Virus record (IMG/VR): IMGVR_UViG_3300047320_000353
Location: 1-45,408 of that record
Reading direction: 5' to 3' (one strand)
DNA: 45,408 nucleotides
From: a virus
A model generated the notes under the pieces. The model was not told the DNA's origin and made no database searches. It worked only from the letters and a program-made list of their open reading frames with translations. A program made the position numbers and the translations under genes. Below are positions 15,175 through 24,222 of this stretch, piece after piece. How positions within the stretch are numbered: position 1 is the first letter of the stretch; every line of letters starts with the position of its first letter.

Positions 15175-16479
15175 TCAGACGGTGATGGAAACTTCGAGTC
15201 TGTAACCGCTTTCAGATTCTTCTGAAACCTGCCAGACACATTGCCTGGACATGCGCAATCGGCCAAGTAGCAGGTGATGTGGATGCTTAGGACACCCAGT
15301 TGCGGCACAAGCGATCATTACTGCTCCCGCCAATTGCTCAATGACATCGTTGTGAATGCTGCGATTGCTACCATGGTGCGGCAAATTGAATACTTCTACT
15401 TCCTTTAGCAAGTGCTTGAACCGTAGAAGCCATGGCGTTCTCGTGTCATCCGTTTCCAAGTTCGCATCACCAGTACAGAGCCACGCTCCTCCTTTACTTT
15501 CAGGTAACCCACTTGATGACACGATCATCGAGCGTTGAGAACGAAAGGTCCATTCGTAAAACTGATCGGTTCTAAATATCTGCTTGTATCCTAAAACGCG
15601 TGGATGAGGCCCAGCGTAAAGGCTTAAAGACGGTTTATTGTTGTCTTTAGACAAAATGGAATAGCAGGCTTTTAAAGCCTTGCGACTATCTTCGTTGCGC
15701 AGTAGCTCCAGTAACGTCTTTTTGAATGCTTCTGACGCAATTGCCCGACTTGCGAACGTGCGAGGGAACAAGCCGCCCACAGCCCTGCGAAACGAGGCGA
15801 TGTCCTCACCTGGGAATGGATGCACATAGGGGATCAGTAACCACGATGGTGAGCCACCTCCGAAATTGATTGAAATCGAGGTGTGTTCGCCGAGCATTCG
15901 AACCACGGCCTCACCTGAGCGAAGTGTCTTAGCTTCACTCACAGTTTGAGAGCGAATCGTGTATGGACGGTTTGGCTCAGCATCCTCACCAACCGGCACA
16001 ATTTTGTCTTCAATTGAGCGTTCAGAATCAGGGTTGAAAGGAATTGCCTCGGCCGTATTGTCTCCTCGCTGAACATGAAAGATTTGCTTGATCCCGCGAT
16101 CTGCGAACCAAGTCGAAGGATCTGACAAGAATGACTGGACCGACATTCTGAGCCCCGCAGCTCCAGCGGCTTCGCATGCGATCATGGTCATGTGCAATGC
16201 GTCCAAGCAGGGAAGAATCACCGTATCGATCTGCATCTTCGAGGCCAAGGCATCGATGCCATTTATATGGTCCGCGTCCATATGAGAAATAAACAGCACG
16301 TCTATTTTGCCCGGCGAACAAAAAGACAATCCTTGCTCGAAGTGCTCCCGGTTGATTGAGCCGCAATCAAACGCGTAGGTGAACTCGCGATTGTGTGCAT
16401 CACTAATTTGACCAATCAGGAAACCACCTTGACCGACCGGTAGCTGGCGGATAGTCGCGTGCAGCATTGCTTTGCTCAA
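15175..16479 (-). CDS. Metallo-beta-lactamase-fold hydrolase (ComEC-like domain)
   Basis: 434 residues from TTG at 16479, which has AAGGAG seven bases upstream; an ATG at 16467 is the alternative. The metal-binding motif is SHMDADH (H66, D68, D70, H71), followed later by 'LCTGDANLE' and 'VFNLPHHGSNRS', the order seen in the MBL domain of ComEC/Rec2 and stand-alone relatives that act on nucleotides or nucleic acids. No signal peptide or membrane span is seen, so it is probably cytosolic. It is divergent from an AbiC-type gene, so a role in defence is plausible but inferred. The substrate cannot be read from the sequence. Confidence 0.85.
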   Translation of the reverse strand: MSKAMLHATIRQLPVGQGGFLIGQISDAHNREFTYAFDCGSINREHFEQGLSFCSPGKIDVLFISHMDADHINGIDALASKMQIDTVILPCLDALHMTMIACEAAGAAGLRMSVQSFLSDPSTWFADRGIKQIFHVQRGDNTAEAIPFNPDSERSIEDKIVPVGEDAEPNRPYTIRSQTVSEAKTLRSGEAVVRMLGEHTSISINFGGGSPSWLLIPYVHPFPGEDIASFRRAVGGLFPRTFASRAIASEAFKKTLLELLRNEDSRKALKACYSILSKDNNKPSLSLYAGPHPRVLGYKQIFRTDQFYEWTFRSQRSMIVSSSGLPESKGGAWLCTGDANLETDDTRTPWLLRFKHLLKEVEVFNLPHHGSNRSIHNDVIEQLAGAVMIACAATGCPKHPHHLLLGRLRMSRQCVWQVSEESESGYRLEVSITV

Positions 16480-16845
16480 GAATCTGCTCCTTGTGTTTTC
16501 GATTCTTTCGAGCCCCCTGTATTTGAATGACATGGGTGGCGAACGGCACATTGCCATGACTGGCTAGGCAAGTAAATTCAACTTCAATTGGTAACCTCAT
16601 CTGTGTGGACATGCATGCCACACAATGTGTGTGATACCTAGCAGCACCGCCCCCGCGGAGCCAGGTCTGACATGGGGAATTCCACTCTTCCTCTGTCGTT
16701 TGGATGAAATATGAGTAGAAGAATCGAGACGTATCGACCTAAGGATAATTCCTCCGTGCAACCTCCCCAGCGAAGCGGTTCGCCGCTATGCTGTAAGCAC
16801 TGCACAACCTCCATCCTCGTACCGAGCTCGCTCAATAGGTCAAGA

Positions 16846-17589
16846 ATGCATCCTCTTTCAGAAGAAGCAGAATCACTGCAAGGAATTCTGATTTCACAGG
16901 CCACTGGAGGAAACGAAGACGACACTGCTTACCTGAAGCTGCGTCAAGTGGTTATGGCCGATTCAACACTCGTCACAATGGTTCCGCGCTTTGTGCGAAC
17001 GTGCAGGAGTCTCAGTCAGTTTTGGCAGTTTATAAAAGGTAAGTATGCTACCTATGCCGAACGTAGGACTTATATTTGGGACGAGTTTCGCCCATTACTG
17101 GAGTATGTCGAAAAAAGTGGAGCATCACCGGCAGATAATGCCGTTACAGGCGCTATTGATAGGTTTGATTCAGAGCATGTGAGGGCAGCTTGGACCAAGT
17201 CACTAGAGCGCCGGGCCACTGACCCCGAAGGTGCTATTACGATGGCAAGGACTCTTTTGGAATCAGTCTGCAAACACATCCTGGAAGCGGCTGGGCTGGA
17301 ATACATTGACAGCCCCGACCTAAATAAACTCTATCGACAAACTGCAGAGTTACTAAACCTTGCTCCCTCTCAGCATACCGAACAGGTATTCAAGCAAATA
17401 TTAGGTGGATGCACAGCCGTTGTTGAAGGCTTAGGTGCGCTTCGGAATCGCTTAAGTGATTCGCATGGCACGGGTAAGGCTGGAGTTAAACCAGCGCCAC
17501 GCCATGCGGAGCTTGCAGTGAATCTTGCGGGCTCTCTCTCTTTGTATCTGCTTGGTACATGGGAAGTCCAGTCGCCGAATAGGGTATGA
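16846..17589 (+). CDS. Abortive infection family protein (AbiC-type C-terminal domain)
   Basis: 247 residues from ATG at 16846. The frame opens at 16711, but the first 45 residues look non-coding. The C-terminal half is a clear Abi_C domain: 'FDSEHVRAAWTKSLERRATDPEGAITMARTLLESVCKHIL', 'APSQHTEQVFKQILGGCTAVVEGLGALRNRLSDSHG' and 'KPAPRHAELAVNLAGSLSLYLL'. This domain was named from lactococcal AbiC and occurs in many defence loci; its biochemistry is not settled. Divergent from the MBL-fold gene, with about 370 bases between the starts. Confidence 0.85.
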   Translation: MHPLSEEAESLQGILISQATGGNEDDTAYLKLRQVVMADSTLVTMVPRFVRTCRSLSQFWQFIKGKYATYAERRTYIWDEFRPLLEYVEKSGASPADNAVTGAIDRFDSEHVRAAWTKSLERRATDPEGAITMARTLLESVCKHILEAAGLEYIDSPDLNKLYRQTAELLNLAPSQHTEQVFKQILGGCTAVVEGLGALRNRLSDSHGTGKAGVKPAPRHAELAVNLAGSLSLYLLGTWEVQSPNRV

Positions 17590-17663
17590 ATATAGCTTGT
17601 CTGTGTTGGTCAGCTGGCAAAAATGTTGATAGTGAAACCCACAAAAAATAACTTTGGATAATC

Positions 17664-18536
17664 ATGAATAAGCCTGGTACAGCCCTCGATACATCCTTGT
17701 TGCCACAATACATAATGTCGGCTGCTTTTATGGAACGTTTTCTAGTTGCTGCGCACGTGGACGGCGCTCCAATTGGACGCAGCCCTAATACCGAAGCAAT
17801 GAAGTTTGTAGATGCCAGTGAACTAGAAATTGATCTTCTGAAATATTTCACCGAAAACAAGGAAGCCTTTCGCGACGAATTTACTAAAGAGCTAGAGAAT
17901 AAGCTGCCAGAGGGTGTCTTTAAAATATTTTGCGAGGTCCTCGCCGAAGAGTGGTTTGACGGCAAGAGTAAACGTCAAGATGGCCGGTGCCGACGACTCA
18001 AGCGATCAATACATGATTATTTGTGTACGTTAACTAGCCGTGATGCTCAATTTGTTCAGACTGATGATCTGCCTGCAGATGTAGAACCATTGGTTGCGGC
18101 TGAAGATATCGCGGCAATTTTGACCGTCAACGATCAAATGATTTATCGCCATGTTGAAGAATGGAAGCAGAATCATCCTAACAGTGACAGTATCAGTGAT
18201 AGCGATGTTTTCCTTCGAAGGGGGCTGGCGATTGTAGGCGAACTCGACACCAGTGAGCTCTATCGTGAGCGCGACTTTATAAACTCATACTCAATCGCTT
18301 TCAGTGCTCCAGAAAAATTCTCTCAAATAAGAAAGCTAACACCAGTACTCGTAAATGGGGAAATTACACTATTCGCGAATCGAGTGCTTTTCTTCTCACC
18401 ATTCATTCCGGGCATGGACGCAAGTCAGTTGGAATTTGGAGTTATACCGTCCGATAGGCCTCTCCCCATCCATTATCAAGGCTCTCATGGAGGTATCCTC
18501 GAGTACATCCTTGATCCAGCGCCATTCCACAAATGA
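17664..18536 (+). CDS. Hypothetical protein of unknown family
   Basis: 290 residues; GGAT lies a few bases before the ATG. No motif or domain recognised. The N-terminal third is helical and charged (SELEIDLLKYFTENKEAFRDEFTKELENKLPEG). A small basic patch follows (KSKRQDGRCRRLKRSIHDYL). The C-terminal part is beta-rich and ends in 'PIHYQGSHGGILEYILDPAP'. It lies 74 bases after the AbiC-type gene on the same strand, so co-transcription is possible. AT-rich compared with the phage backbone. Confidence 0.75.
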   Translation: MNKPGTALDTSLLPQYIMSAAFMERFLVAAHVDGAPIGRSPNTEAMKFVDASELEIDLLKYFTENKEAFRDEFTKELENKLPEGVFKIFCEVLAEEWFDGKSKRQDGRCRRLKRSIHDYLCTLTSRDAQFVQTDDLPADVEPLVAAEDIAAILTVNDQMIYRHVEEWKQNHPNSDSISDSDVFLRRGLAIVGELDTSELYRERDFINSYSIAFSAPEKFSQIRKLTPVLVNGEITLFANRVLFFSPFIPGMDASQLEFGVIPSDRPLPIHYQGSHGGILEYILDPAPFHK

Positions 18537-18739
18537 ATTAGAACTTGATGTTCAACTTCGCCACCCTGCCTACGCAGGGATGGCATATTATATAAACGAA
18601 GTTGTAAGCCTGCTTAGAGCGTCGGCAGTACTAAATGCTGGCTATGCGAGAACCGTTTTCGGCAACAGCAGGCAAGCAAGTCATGCCGGCACTGTAACCT
18701 CCTTGTAATACTCATCAGTCAGGCTTTCATGCTCTTTAA

Positions 18740-19564
18740 TCAAGCCCCATAATGCCACCTTTGCTTCAAGGACGCTGTCTTCCACATCATTATTTTCCAG
18801 TCTGGCGGCAAGCCTCTGCACGGCGTCAGCGTAAAGTAGTACTGCGTTAGTAGCCAAGTAATACGCAAACGATGTTTTTCGGCTTCAATGCTTTTGTAAA
18901 TTTCGAGCTTGAACTCTGGCACCGTGTGCTCAAGGAGCATTTGATTGTAAATATCTTCCGAAAAAGAATGTACTGAATTGCAGGATGGCGCATAGAGGAT
19001 GTGGTATAGATTCTCGAGCCCCACAGCTTTAAACCGAGCGCGTGCGTCAGACCACCCCTTGACCTTAGGGTCTCTGAAGAGTGGGAGAAGGTCTTTAACA
19101 AACTTCAGGTTATCGAAAAAAGCTCTTGCTCGCTGCTCGGAGCCTTCGTCTTTAACAAGTACGGCGAAATCAAGCCATTTTTGTCCTCTATCTCTGGAAG
19201 TGGTCAAATAGCTTTTTAGAAGGGATTTTGCCCGGCTCGTATCATCCTCCTCGTTGATATACATGAGGTTTATAGTGTTTTCGAGTGCGACTCTGGACAG
19301 CGCCTCAACAGATGAATACAGGCCATTCGACAGAGAAAGAAGAAGGCTATTGTTGAGGTCGGCTACGATGTGCAGCAAGGTTTCGGTTTCGACCTTTAGA
19401 ATGAAAGGCAGAGGGTTGTCGTGTCCTACCTGTAAGTCGCGAGCCCCTTTCGTCGCTTTCTCTAAGCAGGAATTAAGCGTAGGAAGGTGATTTTTGTGGT
19501 CAAAGTGTCGTGATGAAAAGCGTTGTACGGATTTGATAAACTCTTCCGAATTGTCCATGGTCAT
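18740..19564 (-). CDS. DUF5677-like protein, probably frameshifted near its 3' end
   Basis: 274 residues as read. The helical body ('LLHIVADLNNSLLLSLSNGLYSSVEALSRVALENTINLMYI' and 'APSCNSVHSFSEDIYNQMLLEH') resembles DUF5677/HEPN-like all-helical proteins. The last 30 residues (TPCRGLPPDWKIMMWKTASLKQRW) are atypical. A shift of one base near 18845 gives a natural helical ending (VLLYADAVQRLAARLENND, then EAKVALWGLIKEHESLTDEY) with a stop at 18681-18683. A one-base deletion is therefore likely. GGGGGA lies before the ATG. It is convergent with the 290-residue gene. Confidence 0.75.
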   Translation of the reverse strand: MTMDNSEEFIKSVQRFSSRHFDHKNHLPTLNSCLEKATKGARDLQVGHDNPLPFILKVETETLLHIVADLNNSLLLSLSNGLYSSVEALSRVALENTINLMYINEEDDTSRAKSLLKSYLTTSRDRGQKWLDFAVLVKDEGSEQRARAFFDNLKFVKDLLPLFRDPKVKGWSDARARFKAVGLENLYHILYAPSCNSVHSFSEDIYNQMLLEHTVPEFKLEIYKSIEAEKHRLRITWLLTQYYFTLTPCRGLPPDWKIMMWKTASLKQRWHYGA

Positions 19565-19754
19565 CTGCGGTAATTCCCCCTATTCGTACGATCTGGTCTG
19601 TCCTAATCGTTCCCGGTACACACCATATTGGTGGCTATTCGCCATCTTTTCAACTGCGAACAACCATTTACGATTTGATTAGATACGGTTAGATCGTGCT
19701 CGGAAGTCCGTCATTCGCTAAGGTTGCTTCACAATGGCATTTTTTTGAGTGCCG

Positions 19755-20279
19755 TTAAGCAATACCAAGATTCTTGTTGTACTTGGCCAACTGATCCTGC
19801 CCGCCCACACGAAAAATATTCGCCAAATAATCCAGCAACACCACCTCATCCCCATTCAGCACCTGCCGCACATAGGTCGCGGAAAACGGCGTCTCATACT
19901 TCGTCGGGTCCCGCGGTTTGTGGTTGCCCAACTGGTACTCCTTGCCCGTGATGGTCATGGTCGTCACCAACGGAATCTCATCCACCAACCCGCCGTTATT
20001 GAACACCTGCACATTAGACCGGCACTGCAACTGCACACTCTTGAACGGTGTCACCAGCTTTTTGGCCGCCTGCACGTACAAGCTGTTCCACGTAATTTTT
20101 CCTTCGAGTTTGTCGATGCCATCAGGTAGCTCGATCAGGCCGACCATGCCCAGGCCCTGGAAGTCGCTGGTGACGGTTTTCAGGGTGCCCAAATCAATCT
20201 CTTCACACTGGCCAAAGAAGCTGCTGCCATCCAGGTACAGGTTGGCATTGGTGATGCGGTGTGCGCTAAAGCCTGCCAT
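19755..20279 (-). CDS. FII: Major tail tube protein
   Basis: 174 residues, the usual size for the P2 FII family: 'RITNANLYLDGSSFFGQCEEIDLGTLKTVTSDFQGLGMVGLIELPDGIDKLEGKITWNSLY' and 'LGNHKPRDPTKYETPFSATYVRQVLNGDEVVLLDYLANIF'. It forms the inner tube of the contractile tail. Last gene of the second late block; the cargo begins directly after its stop. Confidence 0.95.
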   Translation of the reverse strand: MAGFSAHRITNANLYLDGSSFFGQCEEIDLGTLKTVTSDFQGLGMVGLIELPDGIDKLEGKITWNSLYVQAAKKLVTPFKSVQLQCRSNVQVFNNGGLVDEIPLVTTMTITGKEYQLGNHKPRDPTKYETPFSATYVRQVLNGDEVVLLDYLANIFRVGGQDQLAKYNKNLGIA

Positions 20280-21701
20280 TTATGCGGCCCCCAGGTTGAC
20301 CAGGTACTGCCCGGTAATTTCGGTTTCGAAGGTGCCGCGCTCAAACGGCAGCGGCACGGTGAGTTTGTAGTTGAACAGTGCGTGGCCTTGTTCCAGTTCG
20401 GTCTGTGGGTTGCGGGCCGGGTCGTACCAGCATTCGCCGCCGAGCAAGGCGCTATCGCCGATGAGTTTGCGCAGGAACAGGTTGACGCTCTCGGTGATGC
20501 TGGTGATCAACGAGGTGGTGATGGGCTGGTCGACAAATTGCAAGGCGCTGTAGCGGATGGATTCGTCGACAACGTCTTTGGTGCGGCGCACGTTTTCGAA
20601 GTTGCGCATGTGGGTCACGCTGGGCCAGGCCGCGGTGCGGTTGCCCCATAGACGAAGCCCGCTGCCGAAGGAATTGAAGACGGTGGTGATGCCGTTTTCG
20701 TTGAGCAGGTTGACCTCGCTGTTGGCGTCGTCGATGCGCGCGGTCAGTGGCCGTTCCAGGCCGATGACGCCCAGAAGCGGCTGGTTGGAACTGCTCCACC
20801 AGTAGCCGTGGTCGTGGTCGACCTTGGCGCGCAGGCCGGCGGCGCGGATCGACAGTGGTTGCAGGCGCTGACCGTGGGTGGCGTCGTGCACCCGCACATG
20901 CGAATAACACAGCCGGACCCGGTCGCTGCTGGTGTTGAAGTGGATGGTGCCGGTGGGGCCGCGCCCGGCCAGCACCTGTTGTACGGTGGCGCCGACGGGG
21001 GCGTCGATGTAGGCCACGCCACCGACCTGTTCGGCGGCGATGGTCAGATCGGCACTGACAGCGGCCAGGGTGCTGAAGCCTGGGGCGATGAAGATCTTGG
21101 GGAAGAAACCCAGCTGGTTGTAGCTGTCCTGAAAGGCCTTGAGGCCCGTGCGCCGTCCCGCGGCATTGATGCCACCCAGGATGTCGGCCGGGGTGACTTT
21201 TTCGGGGTCGGCGTAGGTGTAGTCGGCCTGGACTTGGGCGTTGGCGGCGATGCTGCCACTGGCCAAGCGCTGCACGATGCCAGTGAGCATAGAGACGGTG
21301 TAGTCAGTGCCGAGCCGATGGGTGATCGAGCCATCGGCGGATTTTAATTGCAGGGTTTGCAGCGCGCCGTGTTCGAGTTGCAGTTGGTTGTGCTCGGTGA
21401 ATTGCCCGGCCTGGCCGGTGACGGTGGCACTGTGCACGGCCGGGTCGAGCACGTTCACCACCAGCACCGTGCCGGCACCGAAGTCGTAGATGCCTTGCAA
21501 CGCTTCAGGGATGCTGAAGCCGTTGCGGTGCGAGCCGAACCGGGCGGCATCGGTGTCGTTCAGGCACAGCGTCAGCTCGTTGACCGGCCCAACGGGAGCG
21601 GTACCGACCAAGGCGATGACGGCGGATTTGACCACGCGAATGGGCCTGGGGCCGTGCTCGACTTCGGTGGTTTCGATGCCGTGTAAATAGTTGGCGGGCA
21701 T
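20280..21701 (-). CDS. FI: Tail sheath protein
   Basis: 473 residues. 'YLHGIETTEVEHGPRPIRVVKSAVIALVGTAPVGP' and the later 'GVIGLERPLTARIDD', 'NLLNENGITTVFN' and 'RLWGNRTAAWPSVTHMRNFENVRRTKDVVDESIRYSALQFVD' are signature blocks of contractile sheath proteins. It directly precedes the tube gene, with no gap, as in P2 and Mu. Confidence 0.95.
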   Translation of the reverse strand: MPANYLHGIETTEVEHGPRPIRVVKSAVIALVGTAPVGPVNELTLCLNDTDAARFGSHRNGFSIPEALQGIYDFGAGTVLVVNVLDPAVHSATVTGQAGQFTEHNQLQLEHGALQTLQLKSADGSITHRLGTDYTVSMLTGIVQRLASGSIAANAQVQADYTYADPEKVTPADILGGINAAGRRTGLKAFQDSYNQLGFFPKIFIAPGFSTLAAVSADLTIAAEQVGGVAYIDAPVGATVQQVLAGRGPTGTIHFNTSSDRVRLCYSHVRVHDATHGQRLQPLSIRAAGLRAKVDHDHGYWWSSSNQPLLGVIGLERPLTARIDDANSEVNLLNENGITTVFNSFGSGLRLWGNRTAAWPSVTHMRNFENVRRTKDVVDESIRYSALQFVDQPITTSLITSITESVNLFLRKLIGDSALLGGECWYDPARNPQTELEQGHALFNYKLTVPLPFERGTFETEITGQYLVNLGAA

Positions 21702-21707
21702 GGGACG

Positions 21708-21935
21708 TTACTCCTTTTCGGCGCGAATGAATGAGGCCCTGCCGGTGGGCTTGGCGTTGCCTGGCAACAGGCGCAGGTGGTTGAGCGCCAACAGCACGCG
21801 GGTGTAGTCGTGGTCCGCTGGCAAGTTGACCGGTTGGCCCGGCTGCAACTGGACCTCTAGCAATTGCTCGCTGTCGCCCAGGCGCAGGCTGGCGGCACTG
21901 AGCGGGCCGGTGTAGCGGTAGGTGTTGAGTTTCAT
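21708..21935 (-). CDS. Small structural protein in the Mu gp38 position
   Basis: 75 residues from ATG at 21935 (MKLNTYRYTGPLSAASLRLG), which overlaps the end of the gp37-like gene (ATGA-type junction). By position it corresponds to Mu gp38/DUF2635, but the sequence is not one I can assign to that family. It lies between gp37-like and sheath genes. Confidence 0.75.
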   Translation of the reverse strand: MKLNTYRYTGPLSAASLRLGDSEQLLEVQLQPGQPVNLPADHDYTRVLLALNHLRLLPGNAKPTGRASFIRAEKE

Positions 21936-22420
21936 GGGGACTCCTGAAAATGAGCGTGTTTGAGCCGTGGCCCGTCTTCGGGGGGCAGGCTTTGCAGTTG
22001 TGTGGTGCGGATTGAAAAGTCCTGGGCGTACTGCCACACGCCATTGAGGTGGCCGATGAACTGTTCGGACACGGGGCGACAGGCCTGATCGCCATGGGGT
22101 GGGAACCAGCCCGTGAGGCAGGCACGCAGGCGGTCGAGGTAGCTGACCACGCCGTCTGTGCCGTTGAGCTGGCGGAAGACCAGCGTCAACCGCAGCAGCA
22201 CATAGCGCGACTGGACCGTGGCGTCGGTGCTGTGCGAGCCGCTGAAGGTCGATTTGCCGTAGGCCAGTAACACCGCACCGGTGGGATGATTGAGGCGGTA
22301 CTGCTGCGGGTTTTCAGGGAACAGTTCGACCATCAACTGTTGACCGAACTCGGCTTGCAGCCGTGCGCGCATGGCGTCCAGCAGTTGCTCGGTTTGGGTG
22401 TTGGGCGGCGCGTCGTTCAT
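21932..22420 (-). CDS. Mu gp37-like protein (DUF1834)
   Basis: 162 residues. 'LLDAMRARLQAEFGQQLMVELFPENPQQYRLNHPTGAVLLAYGKSTF' and 'SRYVLLRLTLVFRQLNGTDGVVSYLDRLRACLTGWFPP' fit the Gp37 family, thought to act at the neck or tail terminator. It overlaps the gp36-like gene by one base. Confidence 0.88.
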   Translation of the reverse strand: MNDAPPNTQTEQLLDAMRARLQAEFGQQLMVELFPENPQQYRLNHPTGAVLLAYGKSTFSGSHSTDATVQSRYVLLRLTLVFRQLNGTDGVVSYLDRLRACLTGWFPPHGDQACRPVSEQFIGHLNGVWQYAQDFSIRTTQLQSLPPEDGPRLKHAHFQESP

Positions 22421-22851
22421 CAGTAGCGCCCCCAGGTGTCCGCATCAAAGCGCCGAGGCCGCGAGCGCACGCGGATCTCGCCCGGCTCTGGCGCGGCGTG
22501 CCCGCTGGGCAGGCCCAGCGTGACGACGCCGTCGCGGATGCTTTCGAGCAATGCGAGGGTGTCTTTGCGACTGTCCTTCACCGCCTCGGGCAAAGCGCCT
22601 TCCGGCCGGCGTTGGTACAACCAATGCCGCGCCAGGCACACCACCGCTTCGCGCAGCAGCGTGGGCACTTGATCGAGCGGCAGGTGGTAACGCCCGCGCA
22701 AGTAGCCGTCGACCAATTCCTGGGCGTGGCGCAGGCCGTCGTCGATGACGCTTTCATTGGGCTGGGTGGCGGCCGGGTTGTCGTTGGACAGCTGGATCAG
22801 CGTGCGCTGTGGGATGGCGTTGCCCAGATCGTCGCGGGTGCAATAGCGCAT
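22420..22851 (-). CDS. Mu gp36-like head-tail connector (DUF1320)
   Basis: 143 residues. 'YCTRDDLGNAIPQRTLIQLSND' at the N-terminus and 'VIDDGLRHAQELVDGYLRGRYHLPLDQVPTLLREAVVCLARHWLYQR' are the DUF1320 signature. It is a neck protein joining portal and tail, directly after the major capsid gene. Confidence 0.92.
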   Translation of the reverse strand: MRYCTRDDLGNAIPQRTLIQLSNDNPAATQPNESVIDDGLRHAQELVDGYLRGRYHLPLDQVPTLLREAVVCLARHWLYQRRPEGALPEAVKDSRKDTLALLESIRDGVVTLGLPSGHAAPEPGEIRVRSRPRRFDADTWGRY

Positions 22852-22854
22852 GGG

Positions 22855-23835
22855 TCAACCCACCTTCAGCTCGATCAGCGCTTCGGGGAACAGGCACATG
22901 GCCAAGGGGTTGGCTTGGGCTTCCACGTCCCAGCCTTTGCCCATCTTGCGTGGCTCGGCCTTGCTGTAGAACGGCTGGCCCAGGGTGTTGACGGTTTCGT
23001 TGTAATTGGCCGGGGCGTTGAACATACGGAACACGCCACGGGCCATGGGGAACACTTGGGCGATGTCGGCCGGGATGAACCGTTGGCCGCTGACGGTAAC
23101 GTCGTACTCGATGAACTGGATGCCGCCGAAGGTGAAGCCGTTGCGCAGGTCGCCGCCGAGTCGGTCTTGGGCTTCCTGGTAGTTGGCGAAGGCCGCTTTG
23201 ACTTTGTCGTGGTCGGTAAACGCGTCGAACCAGTCCGGCCCGCACAGCGCACGAAAGCCAGTGACCATGACGCCGCCTAATTTGGATTCGCTGTAGCGTT
23301 TGGCGTCGAGACAGGCCTTGCGCACGTTGGTGTCGGCCTTGCCCAGGGCTACGGTGAATTTCTTTTGCGTCACCTCGAACTCTTTATAGAGGTCGAACAG
23401 GGTTGCGCCGTCGGCGTCGAGCAACTTGCCGCGAAGTGCGCCGATGCGCTGAAACTCCCGGGTGGCCTCGATGCTGTTTTTCAGGTCTTGCAGGTGGTCG
23501 TTGATGACCGTGGCCATGGGCGCGGTGGCGCTCTCTTGCCCGAAGGCGGCGATACCTTGCAACTGGCTGGGCAGCAGTGGCCGGTTAATGGGCAGGTGCA
23601 GGGTTTCGAAGGTGCGGCGTTTGCGTTGGCTGCCCTTGAGCGGTGCTGGGTCGTCATTGCGTGAGGTGTTGGGCACCAGCACCAGACGGCCCTCGTGCTC
23701 ATCGATGACGACGCTGGTGCTGGTGACGCCTTTCTCATCGAACAGCCCCATGGCGCCGACCTTGCCAGGGATGGCCGGGAGCTTGTTCACGGCGGCGGTG
23801 AGGTTGGCAACGCTGAACAGGTCTTGCAGGTTCAT
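22855..23835 (-). CDS. Major capsid protein (gpE family)
   Basis: 326 residues, close to lambda gpE length. 'VGAMGLFDEKGVTSTSVVIDEHEGRLVLVPNTSRND' and 'TFETLHLPINRPLLPSQLQGI' are typical of the Phage_cap_E family, as is the C-terminal 'NTLGQPFYSKAEPRKMGKGWDVEAQANPLAMCLFPEALIEL'. The presence of a gpE-type capsid with a small decoration protein, rather than Mu gpT, is shared with BcepMu-like phages. Confidence 0.93.
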   Translation of the reverse strand: MNLQDLFSVANLTAAVNKLPAIPGKVGAMGLFDEKGVTSTSVVIDEHEGRLVLVPNTSRNDDPAPLKGSQRKRRTFETLHLPINRPLLPSQLQGIAAFGQESATAPMATVINDHLQDLKNSIEATREFQRIGALRGKLLDADGATLFDLYKEFEVTQKKFTVALGKADTNVRKACLDAKRYSESKLGGVMVTGFRALCGPDWFDAFTDHDKVKAAFANYQEAQDRLGGDLRNGFTFGGIQFIEYDVTVSGQRFIPADIAQVFPMARGVFRMFNAPANYNETVNTLGQPFYSKAEPRKMGKGWDVEAQANPLAMCLFPEALIELKVG

Positions 23836-23844
23836 GGGCGGCTC

Positions 23845-24213
23845 CTAGAGGGTGGCGTGGGCGACGATGCCCAAGGCGTTGAGTTCGTCGAGGGCTGTGG
23901 CTTTTTGCGCGTCGGTGATGCCGGCGGGCCAATCGAGTTCTGCCAAGGCAAGGACGGCGCCGCGGGCAATGACGATGCCGGGTTGGTCGCTGGCGGTGGC
24001 GTCTATGCGCTCGGCCAGCACAGCGGCGGCCTTCTTGGCTGGGCCGGTGCCGGCTGGGTCCAGCCGTTGGTATTTGCCGGCGACCTTGGCCAGCACTTGG
24101 CCCAGCGGGTAATCGGTGCCGGCCAGCAACGTGGCTTGGCTTCGGGTCCAGCCGGGGCAGACTTCGATCAACAGCAAATCGCCCAGGTCTTTGGGTGGGG
24201 TAAACGTGGCCAT
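23845..24213 (-). CDS. Head decoration protein
   Basis: 122 residues between the protease/scaffold and the capsid, the position of lambda gpD-type decoration proteins. 'DLLLIEVCPGWTRSQATLLAGTDYPLGQVLAKVAGKYQRLDPAG' is the N-terminal pattern of this family. The rest is alanine-rich with 'GIVIARGAVLALAELDWPAGIT'. It stabilises the expanded capsid. Confidence 0.9.
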   Translation of the reverse strand: MATFTPPKDLGDLLLIEVCPGWTRSQATLLAGTDYPLGQVLAKVAGKYQRLDPAGTGPAKKAAAVLAERIDATASDQPGIVIARGAVLALAELDWPAGITDAQKATALDELNALGIVAHATL

Positions 24214-24222
24214 GTGGGCTTC

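Noticed and set aside
18355-18708. 117-residue frame at the end of the 290-residue gene
   Set aside because: It is mostly a shadow of the 17664-18536 gene and of the DUF5677-like gene end on the other strand.
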